Of a stretch of DNA of 64,000 bases, positions 44,018 to 52,900 are shown piece after piece. Source of the stretch: Myxococcota bacterium (GTDB lineage Bacteria > Myxococcota_A > UBA9160 > UBA4427); assembly GCA_041389495.1 (NCBI GenBank), contig JAWKRT010000001.1:682001-746000 (forward strand). The letters run 5' to 3'. Below the pieces are notes generated by a model. That model was given only the letters and a program-made list of their open reading frames with translations, was not told the DNA's origin and searched no databases. Position numbers and translations under genes: made by a program. Positions within the stretch are counted from its first letter, which is position 1. Every line of letters starts with the position of its first letter.

Positions 44018-44583
44018 CGACCGACGAAGAGCAGGAGCTGCTCGCCGCGCTCGCGCTTCCCGAAGCGCCGTGCGCGAGCGCCGAGGAGCGGCTGCGCGCG
44101 CTCGAGGACGAGCGCGAGATCCGCGAGCTCGTCCGCCTCTACGGCTACCTGTGCGACGCGCGGCGCTGGGACGATCTGCTCGCGCTCTACACCGACGACA
44201 TCGAGCGCACGCTCGGCGGGACGCTGCGCGAGCACGTGAAGGGGAAGGCCGCGCTGCGCGAGAAGCTCGTCGCACCGACGCTCGAGCGGCGCCGCGCGGA
44301 CGACGCGGCCGCGCCGCCCCCCGACCGCCTGCTCGCGCTCTCGTTCCGCCACCTGATGGCGAGCGAGGTCGTGCGCCGCACGAGCGCCGACGAGGCGACG
44401 GCCGTCGTGCAGTACACGCTCGTCGCGACGCGCGACGACGGCGTCGAGCCGTCGCGCGGCGCGCACGAGGGCTCCTACGTCTTCCGCTTCCGCCGCGGCC
44501 GCGACGGGCGCTGGCGCTTCTGCGCGCAGACGATCTTCAGCGACAACGCGCGCAACCCCATGTTCCGCGCGGGCGCGCGATGA
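44014..44583 (+). CDS. SnoaL-like (NTF2-fold) protein
   Basis: 189 residues from ATG 44014, overlapping the previous stop by 4 nt. RALEDEREIRELVRLYGYLCDARRWDDLLALY is the conserved first helix pair of SnoaL-like/ring-hydroxylating beta-type NTF2 folds. The C-terminal sheet has AHEGSYVFRFRRG and RWRFCAQTIFSDN. These cup-shaped proteins act as isomerases, cyclases, dehydratases or non-catalytic binders of small hydrophobic substrates. Placement between a DapA-like protein and an SDR suggests action on an intermediate of this pathway. Confidence 0.85.
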   Translation: MTTDEEQELLAALALPEAPCASAEERLRALEDEREIRELVRLYGYLCDARRWDDLLALYTDDIERTLGGTLREHVKGKAALREKLVAPTLERRRADDAAAPPPDRLLALSFRHLMASEVVRRTSADEATAVVQYTLVATRDDGVEPSRGAHEGSYVFRFRRGRDGRWRFCAQTIFSDNARNPMFRAGAR

Positions 44584-45356
44584 CGGGCGCACACGGCGGC
44601 GCGCGCTTCGACTTCGCGGGGCGCACGGCGATCGTCGCGGGTGCGTGTGGCGGCATCGGCCGCGCCGTCGTCGGCCGCTTCGCCGATTCGGGCGCGAACG
44701 TCGTCGCGGCGGACGTCGATGCGGATGCGCTCGTCGCGCTCGCGTCGGGCTGGTCGTCGCCGAGCGCACTCGAGACGGTCGTCTGCGACGTCGCGCGAGA
44801 GGAGGGCGCGGCGGCCGCCACGCGCGCGGCGATCGCGCGCTTCGGGCGCATCGACGTGCTCGCGAACGTCGCGGGCGGGAGCCGTCCCGGCGTCACCGCC
44901 GATGCGCTCGCGCTCGACGACTGGCGCGCGGTCGTCGACGCGAACCTGACCTCGACGTTCCTGCTCGCACGCGCGGTGATCCCGCACATGGCGCGCGCGC
45001 GCGGCGGCGCGATCGTGAACGTCGCCTCGGGCGCCGGCATTCGCGGGATGCGCCGCAACCCGGCCTACGTCGCGGCCAAGGGCGGCGTCGTCGCGCTCAC
45101 GCGCGCGCTCGCGATGGACCATGCGGCCGACGGCATCCGCGTGAACTGCGTGTCGCCGGGGCCCGTGCTCACGCCGCTCATGGAGCGCAATCGCACGCCG
45201 GAGGAGCGCGAGGTGATCGCGCGCCAGAGCATGAGCGGGAGGCTCGGACATCCCGAGGAGCTGGCCGCGGCGATCGCCTTCCTCGCGAGCGACGCCGCGT
45301 CCTACGTCAACGGCGAGACGCTCCAGGTCGACGGTGGCTTCGCGACGCTCGTCTGA
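44580..45356 (+). CDS. short-chain dehydrogenase/reductase (classical SDR)
   Basis: 258 residues from ATG 44580 (ATGA overlap). The cofactor motif is IVAGACGGIGRAVVG, with AADVDADA after beta-2 indicating NAD preference. LANVAGG replaces NNAG, the Ser is in NVASGAGIRG, and the YxxxK is YVAAKGG. The tail VNGETLQVDGGFATLV is typical of FabG-like SDRs. It ends the rightward operon. Its TGA stop is one arm of a small palindrome that also contains the stop of the convergent bacterioferritin gene. Confidence 0.94.
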   Translation: MTGAHGGARFDFAGRTAIVAGACGGIGRAVVGRFADSGANVVAADVDADALVALASGWSSPSALETVVCDVAREEGAAAATRAAIARFGRIDVLANVAGGSRPGVTADALALDDWRAVVDANLTSTFLLARAVIPHMARARGGAIVNVASGAGIRGMRRNPAYVAAKGGVVALTRALAMDHAADGIRVNCVSPGPVLTPLMERNRTPEEREVIARQSMSGRLGHPEELAAAIAFLASDAASYVNGETLQVDGGFATLV

Positions 45357-45368
45357 GCGCGTCGCTCA
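45354..45368. terminator. 15-bp palindrome carrying both convergent stop codons
   Basis: TGAGCG, loop CGT, then CGCTCA. The first TGA is the SDR stop and the last TCA is the bacterioferritin TGA on the other strand. It is a short stem of 6 bp that could weakly terminate in both directions. Confidence 0.35.
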
Positions 45369-45836
45369 CTCGTGGATCATCTCGGCGAGGTAGCGCTCGC
45401 GGCCGACCTCGCGCACGAGGTGCAGCTGCGTCTCGAGCCAGTCGACCGATTCCTCTTCCTCGACGAGCACGCGCTCGAGCAGCTCGCGCGAGCCGTTGTC
45501 GCCCTTGTCGCGGCAGAGCGCGATCGCGTCGTTCAGGCGCTTCACGGCCTCGAGCTCGAGCGCGAGGTCGAGCTCGTGCTGCTCGACCGCGTCCTCGCCG
45601 ACGCGCACGGGCGACAGGCGCTGCATGTTCGGCACGCCGTCGAGGTAGAGGATGCGCTCGATCATCTCGTCGGCGTGCTTCATCTCCTCGATCGACTCCT
45701 CGCGCTTCTTGGCGGAGAGCCGTCGATAGCCCCAGTTCGCGCACATCTTGTGGTGGATGAAGTACTGGTTGATCGCCGTGAGCTCGGCGGTCAGGACGTC
45801 GTTCAACGCCTCGATGATCCCGGTGTCGCCCTTCAT
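45366..45836 (-). CDS. bfr: bacterioferritin
   Basis: 156 residues from ATG 45836 (GGGAGG upstream), the standard length. MKGDTGIIEALNDVLTAELTAI and MKHADEMIERILYLDGVPNMQ align without gaps to E. coli Bfr. Heme ligand Met52 is present. Ferroxidase ligands Glu18, Glu51, His54, Glu94 and Glu127 are all present. The sixth, His130, is Ser here (EEEESVDWLE), so the di-iron site lacks one histidine. It stores iron as a 24-mer shell. The bfd gene lies upstream on the same strand (133-bp gap), giving a storage and release pair under probable Fur control. Confidence 0.95.
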   Translation of the reverse strand: MKGDTGIIEALNDVLTAELTAINQYFIHHKMCANWGYRRLSAKKREESIEEMKHADEMIERILYLDGVPNMQRLSPVRVGEDAVEQHELDLALELEAVKRLNDAIALCRDKGDNGSRELLERVLVEEEESVDWLETQLHLVREVGRERYLAEMIHE

Positions 45837-45969
45837 GCTCGCCTCCCTCGCGCTCCGCGCCCGCATGGCGCGTCGAGGGGGAGGCTATCCCGTCGCGCGC
45901 GCGACGTGCAGCGCGATGCGCCGCTCGGAGCGACGCGGTGCGGGTCGGGGCGTGTGTCGGAGGAGCGGG

Positions 45970-46191
45970 CTAGGCGCGGACGACGGGGAGGGCGACGATC
46001 TCGGGCGGCGTCGCGCGATCGCGCGCGCTGCTCGCCTCGCTTCGGAGGAGCTCGTTCACGGTGCCGAGGCAGCCGCCGCAGCAGGTGCCGGCACCGGTCC
46101 GCATGCCGATCTCGGTCGCGCTGCGCGCGCCCTTGCGGATGGCCTTGCGGATCGCGCGATCGGAGACGCCGTTGCAGTGGCAGACGAGCAT
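45970..46191 (-). CDS. bfd: bacterioferritin-associated ferredoxin (Bfd-like, [2Fe-2S])
   Basis: 73 residues. I chose ATG 46189-46191 because MLVCHCNGVSDRAIRKAI is the exact family start; an upstream in-frame start adds unrelated residues. Cluster ligands are Cys4, Cys6, Cys38 and Cys41 (CHC and TCCGGC), at the same positions as in E. coli Bfd, with one extra Cys37. It donates electrons to bacterioferritin heme so stored iron can leave. It is preceded by an AT-rich promoter with a Fur-box-like palindrome. Confidence 0.92.
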   Translation of the reverse strand: MLVCHCNGVSDRAIRKAIRKGARSATEIGMRTGAGTCCGGCLGTVNELLRSEASSARDRATPPEIVALPVVRA

Positions 46192-46267
46192 GTCGTTCTC
46201 GAAGCTCCCGTGCGCGTGCGCCCCGGATGGGTGGGCTCCGCGCGAACACCGCCTCTCAGCGGCGCGC

Positions 46268-46295
46268 ATTGTACGGGGCTGAAATTGAAAATCAA
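46268..46295 (-). promoter_or_regulatory. candidate bfd promoter (TTGATT - 16 bp - TACAAT)
   Basis: On the minus strand TTGATT (46295-46290), 16 bp and TACAAT (46273-46268), then GCGCGCC. The message would start about 70 nt before the bfd ATG. Its -35 lies within the Fur-like palindrome. Confidence 0.55.
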
Positions 46296-46308
46296 TGTCG
46301 ATTTCAAT
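46284..46308. promoter_or_regulatory. Fur-box-like inverted repeat upstream of bfd
   Basis: ATTGAAAATC (46284-46293) and GATTTCAAT (46300-46308) form an inverted repeat in a strikingly AT-rich patch. The GAAATT-GAAAAT hexamers resemble the GATAAT units of Fur sites. It overlaps the bfd promoter -35 and lies about 170 bp before the AddB-type gene on the other strand. Confidence 0.6.
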
Positions 46309-46479
46309 GGGTAGGCCAGTGACGTGGGCGCCGCGTCGTGGGTCCCCTCGGGATCCGGCCCGCGAGCGGCGGCGCCTGCGTCCGGGGCCGCGCTCGCAGG
46401 GCCGGGGGGCGGGGCGGCGCGGCCGCCGCTCCCGCGCCTGTGACCGCGGCCGTCACGAGGATGGGAGAGCCTGGCTCCC

Positions 46480-49400
46480 GTGGTGAAGCGCGACGCATCG
46501 GAGGCCGGCCAGGCGCGCCCGCAGGCGCGCGCGGGCGCACCCGCACTCTGGGTCGGCGCCGGCCCCCGCGTCGTCGAGGCCGCGCTCCTCGACCACCTCG
46601 AGGAATGGGGCGAGCGGGTCGCGCGCGATCCCGCGCGGCTCGCGGCGCCGCTGCGCGTCGTCGTTCCCTCGCAGAGCCTGCGCGAGCACGTCGTCGCCGC
46701 CGCACTGCGCGCGCGCGGCCGCCCGCTCGCGGGCGTGGTCGTGCAGTCGCTCTTCGCGCTCGCGCTCGAGGTGCTCGGGCGCCCGCCGCGCGTCTCGGCC
46801 GCGCTCGTCGCGCTCGAGGTCGAGCGGCGGCTTCCCGCGCACCCGGCGCTCGCGCGCGCGCTCGACGGCGTGCGCGGCGGAGCGCGCGCGGTCGCGGCCG
46901 CGGTCGACGACCTGCTCGACGCCGGGTTCCGCGACGAGCATGCGAGCGCGGTCGTCGAGGCGCTCGGCGAGGCGGCCTCCCACACGTCGCCCGACGTCGT
47001 CGAGCGCGCGGCCGAGATCGTCGCGCTCGCGATCGCGGTGCGGCGCGCGCTCGCCGCCCGCGGCTTCTCGCATCGCGCCGACGTGCTCGCGCGCGCGGCC
47101 GACGCGCTGCGGCGCGAGCCCGCGCGCCTCGCGGCGGGCGAGGTCGTCGTGCACGGCTTCGCGGAGGCGACCGGTGTCGCGACCGACCTCCTCGGCGCGC
47201 TCGCCGCCGCGCGCCCGACCACGGTGCTGCTCGACCTCCCGCCCGAGCCCGGGCGCCCTGCGCGCACCGACCCGGGCGCGCGCTTCGCGCACCGCCTTCG
47301 CGATGCCCTCGCGCCGCTCGCCGTCGCGCCCCCGTTCGCGCTGCCGACGCCGCCCGGGCTCGAGCCGCGCGCACCGGGCGAGCTCGTCGATGCGCCGGGC
47401 CGCGAGGCCGAGGTGCGCGCCGTCGCGGGCCGCATCCGCGAGCAGCTCGACGCCGACCCGTCGCTCGCGCCCGAGCGCATCGGCGTCGTCGCGCGGCAGC
47501 TCGGGCCGTACGCGCACCACGTGCGCGCGCACTTCACACGGCTCGGCGTCCCGTTCTCGGGCGTCGGCGCGATGGTCGCGGGCGGCGGCCCGGCGCGGCG
47601 CGCGGCGGCCTTCGCGGCCGTCCTCGAGCAGGGAGATGCGAGCCCGGCCGACCGCTGGCTCGACGCGTTCGCGAGCCTCCCCGCCGAGACGCGCGGAGCG
47701 CGCGCCGACGCGCGGCTCGCGCTCCGCGTGCTCGGCGCCGCGCGCCTCGGCGACGTCGCCGCGCTCTCGCTGCCGCAGAGCGACGTCGTGCTGCCGGTCC
47801 GGCACGGGCTCGGCGCGCGCAGCGACGTCGACGCCGCGGACGATGCGGGAGCGAGCGACGGGGACGAGCGCGCCGGCTCCGAGGCGGAGGACGGCGCCAG
47901 CGACGCGGCGTCGCGCGAGGGCGGGGATCGACAGCGTCGCAGCGTCGCCGCAGTGCGCGTGCGCGCCTGGGTCGAGAGCGCGCGGCGGATCGTCGAGAGC
48001 CTTCGCGCATGGCCGGCGAGCGCGCCCGCGGCCGAGCACGTGCGACGCCTCCGCGCGCTCGCGCGCGACGAGCTCCGGTGGGGCGAGGACGACGTCGGGG
48101 CACGCGCGCTCGCGGGCCTCGCGAGCGCGCTCCCGTCCGACCTCGAGCTCGCGCGCGCCGAAGCGCTCGCGCTCGCGGTCGACGCGCTCACCCGGGCCAC
48201 CCGCTCCGAGCCGCTCGGCGGCGCGGGCGGCGGCGTCGCCGTGCTCGGCGCGATGGAGGCGCGCGCGAGGACGTTCGACCGGCTCTACGTGCTCGGCCTC
48301 GAGCGCGACGTCTTCCCGCGCGTCGTGCGCGAGGACGCGCTGCTCCCGGACGCCGTGCGGCGCGCGCTCCGCAGCGTGCTGCCCGAGCTGCCGGTCAAGG
48401 CGACGGGCCACGACGAGGAGCGGTACCTGTTCGCGCAGCTCGCCGCCGCGAGTCCGCACGTCGTGCTCGGATGGCCGCGGACGAGCGACGACGGCAAGCG
48501 CCGCGTGCGCTCGGCCTTCGTCGACCGGCTGACCGGCGCGCCGGGCGGGCTCGCGCGCCGCTCCGTCGCCGCCGCGCACGAGGGCTCCGATGCCGCGGAC
48601 GCGGTCGCGCGGACGCCGCGCGAGTGGGCGCTCGCGGCGGGCGTCGACGGGAGCGGCGCAGCCCTCGCTGCGTGGGCGCGCCTCCTCCCCGCCGCACTCG
48701 CCGAGGGGACGGTCGCGGCGGAGCTCGCACCCGCGGCGCTCGCCGCGCTCGGCGCCGCGCGCGCGAGCGTCGCGGCCGAGCTCTCGCGGGGCGCGCGCGG
48801 CGGGGCGGGCGGGCCGGGCGCGTACTTCGGCGCCGTCGGTCCCGTGCGCGCGGCCGGCGATCCGCGCGCGGCCCGGCGCTACGTGACGGCGCTCGAGCGC
48901 ACCGCGAGCTGCGGCTGGCGCGCCTTCCTCGAGCGCTTGCTGCGGCTCGAGGTGCTGCCCGATCCGATCGACCGCTTCCCGGAGATCGACGCGCTCGCCG
49001 TCGGAAGCGTCGTGCACGGCGCGCTCGAGGTCGTGTTCGGCGGCCGCTGCGAGACGCCGCTCGCGGAGCTCGCCGCGCAGGAGCCGCGCCGCGTGGCGTG
49101 GCCGCCCGACGACGCGCTCGCGGCGATCGCGCTCGACTGCGCGCGCGCGCATCTCGCGAGCGAGGGCGCCCCGTACGAGGGCCTCGCGCGCGCGCTCGCC
49201 GAGCGCGCGTGCACGCACCTCGCCATCGAGCGCGACCTGCTCGACGGCGCCGCACTCGACGTGCTGGGCGCCGAGGTCGAGGGCCTCGTGCGCGTCGAGC
49301 ACGAGGGCGATGCGTTCGACATCGCCTTCCGCGCGGATCTCGTCGAGCGCGCCTCGGGCGCGCTCCGCCTCACGGACTTCAAGACGGGGCCCTCGTTCGT

Positions 49401-49932
49401 CTCGGGCGTGCAGGCGGCCACCGCGGCGGGCCGGCGCGGCAAGGCGGTCGCGCAGGGCGCGAAGCTCCAGGCGCTGGCGTATGCGCTCGGCGCGGGCGAG
49501 GCGGGCGCGGTCGGTCGCTACGTGCACCTCGCGACGGGGGCGGCCAGGGACGCGCAGCCCGTCGTCGACTTCGAGGCCGATCGCGAGGCGCCGCTCGCGC
49601 GCGCGTTCGCCGGGACGGCGGCGACGCTCGAGCGCTGCTGGCGCGAAGGCGTCTTCGCGCCGCGGCTCTCGGACGCGGGCGCGCCGAACCGCGCCTGCGG
49701 CCACTGCGACGTCAGCGAGGCGTGCGTGCGCGGCGACCCGCTCCTGCGCGAGCGCCAGCTCGACTGGCTGGCCGCGGCGGCCGCGCGCGCCGAGGCGGGC
49801 GAGGCGCTCTCCCGCGCGGAGTCGCTCCACCTCGCGCTCGACGCGCTCGCGCGCGCGGAGGCGCCGGCGGACGCGCGCCCGCCTTCGCAGATCGACGGCG
49901 CCACCGGCAGCGCGCGAAAGGAGCGCTCGTGA
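46480..49932 (+). CDS. addB: AddB-type helicase-like / PD-(D/E)XK nuclease subunit
   Basis: 1150 residues from GTG 46480 (the next codon is also GTG). The N-terminal two thirds resemble an inactivated UvrD-like helicase, with VVVPSQSLREHV and IGVVARQLGPYAHHV but no Walker A. VAVLGAMEARARTFDRLYVLGL corresponds to helicase motif V-VI. The C-terminal nuclease shows GSVVHGALEVVF, FRADLVER, and the catalytic DFK in LRLTDFKTGPS (about residue 966). Four cysteines for a [4Fe-4S] cluster are present: one near 811 (TASCGW) and three near 1071-1081 (ACGHCDVSEAC). It works with the next gene in double-strand break end processing before RecA loading. Coupled by a GTGA overlap. Confidence 0.9.
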   Translation: MVKRDASEAGQARPQARAGAPALWVGAGPRVVEAALLDHLEEWGERVARDPARLAAPLRVVVPSQSLREHVVAAALRARGRPLAGVVVQSLFALALEVLGRPPRVSAALVALEVERRLPAHPALARALDGVRGGARAVAAAVDDLLDAGFRDEHASAVVEALGEAASHTSPDVVERAAEIVALAIAVRRALAARGFSHRADVLARAADALRREPARLAAGEVVVHGFAEATGVATDLLGALAAARPTTVLLDLPPEPGRPARTDPGARFAHRLRDALAPLAVAPPFALPTPPGLEPRAPGELVDAPGREAEVRAVAGRIREQLDADPSLAPERIGVVARQLGPYAHHVRAHFTRLGVPFSGVGAMVAGGGPARRAAAFAAVLEQGDASPADRWLDAFASLPAETRGARADARLALRVLGAARLGDVAALSLPQSDVVLPVRHGLGARSDVDAADDAGASDGDERAGSEAEDGASDAASREGGDRQRRSVAAVRVRAWVESARRIVESLRAWPASAPAAEHVRRLRALARDELRWGEDDVGARALAGLASALPSDLELARAEALALAVDALTRATRSEPLGGAGGGVAVLGAMEARARTFDRLYVLGLERDVFPRVVREDALLPDAVRRALRSVLPELPVKATGHDEERYLFAQLAAASPHVVLGWPRTSDDGKRRVRSAFVDRLTGAPGGLARRSVAAAHEGSDAADAVARTPREWALAAGVDGSGAALAAWARLLPAALAEGTVAAELAPAALAALGAARASVAAELSRGARGGAGGPGAYFGAVGPVRAAGDPRAARRYVTALERTASCGWRAFLERLLRLEVLPDPIDRFPEIDALAVGSVVHGALEVVFGGRCETPLAELAAQEPRRVAWPPDDALAAIALDCARAHLASEGAPYEGLARALAERACTHLAIERDLLDGAALDVLGAEVEGLVRVEHEGDAFDIAFRADLVERASGALRLTDFKTGPSFVSGVQAATAAGRRGKAVAQGAKLQALAYALGAGEAGAVGRYVHLATGAARDAQPVVDFEADREAPLARAFAGTAATLERCWREGVFAPRLSDAGAPNRACGHCDVSEACVRGDPLLRERQLDWLAAAAARAEAGEALSRAESLHLALDALARAEAPADARPPSQIDGATGSARKERS

Positions 49933-52900
49933 GCCCCGAGGCGCAGGCGCGCGCGCGCGACGCGCAGGCGAGGGCCGAGGCGCAGCGCGAGTTCGCGCGG
50001 CCGCTCGTCGTGCGCGCGGGCGCCGGGACGGGCAAGACGGCCGCGCTCACCGCGCGGGTCGTCGCCTGGACGCTCGGCGAGGGCTGGAGGCGCGCAGAGG
50101 CGCGCGCGGGCCCGCCCGCCTCCGGTGCCGACGCGATCGCCGAGCGGCACGACGAGCTCGCGCGCGACGTGCTCGCTCGCGTCGTCGCCATCACCTTCAC
50201 CGAGGCGGCGTCGGCGGAGATGGCCGAGCGCATCGAGGAGGCGCTCGGCGCGATCGAGCGCGGCGGGCGACCCGACTGGGTCGACGAGGCCGCGCTCCCG
50301 TCGCTCGAGGAGCGGCAGCCGCGCGCGCGCGCGCTCCGCGAGGCGCTCGACCACCTCGCCGTGAAGACGATCCACGCGTGGTGTCGGAGCCTGCTCGCGC
50401 GCTTCCCGCTCGCGGCGCGTCTGCGACCCGACTTCGAGGTCGACGCGTCCGGCCGCGCGCGGCTCGAGGCCACGCAGCACGCGCTCGAACGCGCGCTGCG
50501 CGACGACTACGCGAGCGGCGGGCCGCTGCTCGAGCTGGCGCGCGCGGGCGTCGGCCCCGCGCGCGTGCTCGAGACGGCGCTCGCGCTCGCGGGCGCCGGC
50601 GTGCGCGCGGGCGATCTCGCGGCCGATCCGTGTCCGCGCGCGGCGGTCGAGCACCTCGTCGGCGCGCTCCGCGACGCCGCGCAGCGCCTCGCCGCGCTGC
50701 GTCCGGCGGCGATGCCGTCGAACCGCGACACGAACGCGGCGCACGAGGTCTTCGACCGCGCGGCGGACACCGCCGACGCGCTGCGCGCACTCGACGTCGA
50801 AGACGACGAGCTCGTCGCCACCGTCTGGGTCGACATCGGCGCGATGTGGAGCGAGCGCGTCGCGAAGGTAGGCCAGTGGTCGCGCGGCGAGACGCTCACG
50901 AAGATCGCGAAGCACTTCGAGCGGGTCGAGGACGTCGTCGAGGCGGCGGCCGCGCTGCGCGAGCCGCTCGAGACGGTGCGCAGTGTCGATCCGCGCGTGC
51001 TCCGCGCGTCGTTCGCCGCGCTCGGCGGCGTGCTCGGCGCGGTCGAGCGCGAGCTCGCCGATCGCGGCGTGCTCGGCTTCGACGACCTGCTCCGCGGGGC
51101 GCGCGACCTGCTCGTGTCGCGGCCCGCCGTCGCCGCGCAGCTGCGCGGGGAGATCGAGCAGCTCCTCGTCGACGAGTTCCAGGACACGGACGCGCTCCAG
51201 TGCGACCTCGTGCGCGCGCTCGCGCTGCCGCGCGCCGCGGACGACGACGGGCCGCGCCCCGGGCTCTTCCTCGTCGGCGACCCGAAGCAATCCATCTACG
51301 GCTGGCGCGACGCGGACCTCGGCGCGTACGAGGCGTTCGTCGGGGACGTCGTGCGCGCGGGCGGCCGCGCGCTCGAGCTCGCGGTGAACTTCCGCTCGGT
51401 GCCGGCCGTGCTCGCCGAGGTCGAGCGCTCGCTCGCCCACGCGATGCAGGCGGAGCCGGGCGTGCAGGCGGCCTTCGAGCCGCTCTTCGCGAGCGAGCGC
51501 AACGCGTCCGCGCCGGGCTTCGCGCAAGACGGCGGGGCCGGCGGCGGCGTCGAGGGCGATGCGCCGCGCTGGGCGCCCGTCGAGCACTGGGTCTCGTGGG
51601 ACGTCGAGGGGGGCGAGAAGCGATCGGGCCCGGAGACGCGCACGGCGGCGGCCACGCGCGTCGAGGCGCGCGCGTTCGCGCGCGACGTCCGCCGCCTGCG
51701 CGACGAGCACGGCGTCGCGCTCGAGCGCGTCGCGCTGCTCGTGCGGCAGCGCGGCGATGTCGACGTCTACCTGCGCGCGCTCCGCGAGGAGGGCGTTCCG
51801 TACTCGGCGCACGCGGGGCCCGAGCTCGCGAGCCGCCGCGAGGCGGTCGACGCCGCGGCCGTGCTGCGCTGCGTGCTCGACCCCAACGATCAGATCGCGC
51901 TCGTCGCCCTCCTGCGGAGTGCGTGCGTCGGCGTTCCCGATGCGGCGCTGCTGCCGCTGTGGGTCGGTCGCCTTCCGCAGCGGTTCGCCGAGCTCGACGG
52001 CGAGCCGGGCGGCGAGGGCGCGGCCGCGCTCGCGGCGGTCGAGGCGCTCGCGCGCGAGGTCGCTGCATCGCTCGACGCCGAGGTCGTGCCCGAGCTCGCG
52101 GCGGTCGCGGGCTGGGAGGAGAGCCTCGTCGCGGCCGCCCGCGCGGTGGCGCGGCTGCGCGCGAGCTTCGAGCGGGACGCGCCCGACGTGTTCGTCGAGC
52201 GCCTGCGCGCGGAGCTCGCGCTCGACCTCGCGGAGGCGGCGCGCTTCCCCGGCGCGCTGCGCGTCGCGAACCTCGCACGCTTCCACCGCGAGCTCGCGGA
52301 GGATCTCGCCGCGGGCTGCGACGAGCAGGTCCTGCTCCGCCGGCTGCGCACGGGCGGCGCGCGCGGGCGCGGCGCCGGCGAGCCCGTGGCGGTCGTGGCG
52401 GGCGCCGTGCAGGTGATGACCATCCACGGTGCGAAGGGGCTCGGGTTCGACCACGTGTACCTGGCCCAGGTGCACAAGGCGGCGTCGGGCGGCCGCGCGC
52501 GCGCGACCGAGGTGGAGCGCGGCATCGACGGCCCCGAGATGCGGCTCCTCGGAACACAGACGCTCGGCTTCGCGCGGGCGAAGGCCGCGCGGGCGCGGCG
52601 CGAGAGCGCCGAGTCGGTGCGCGCGCTCTACGTGGCGCTCACGCGCGCGAAGCAGCGTCTCGTCGTGATGGGCGCGCGCCCGGGCGACGAGAAGCGCGCG
52701 AAGCTCGTCGATGCGACGGCGGTGCGCTCGCTCTCGTATGCCGAGCTGCTCGCGCTGCGCGACGACGCGCCCGACCTCGACGCACCCTTCGGCGAAGGGT
52801 GCGCGCGCTTCGTCGCGGGCGACGCGCTGTGGCGCTTCCCCGCGCTCGACCCCGACCCGCCGGCCGATGAGACGGGGTCGGCGCGGAGCGAGCGCTGGCC

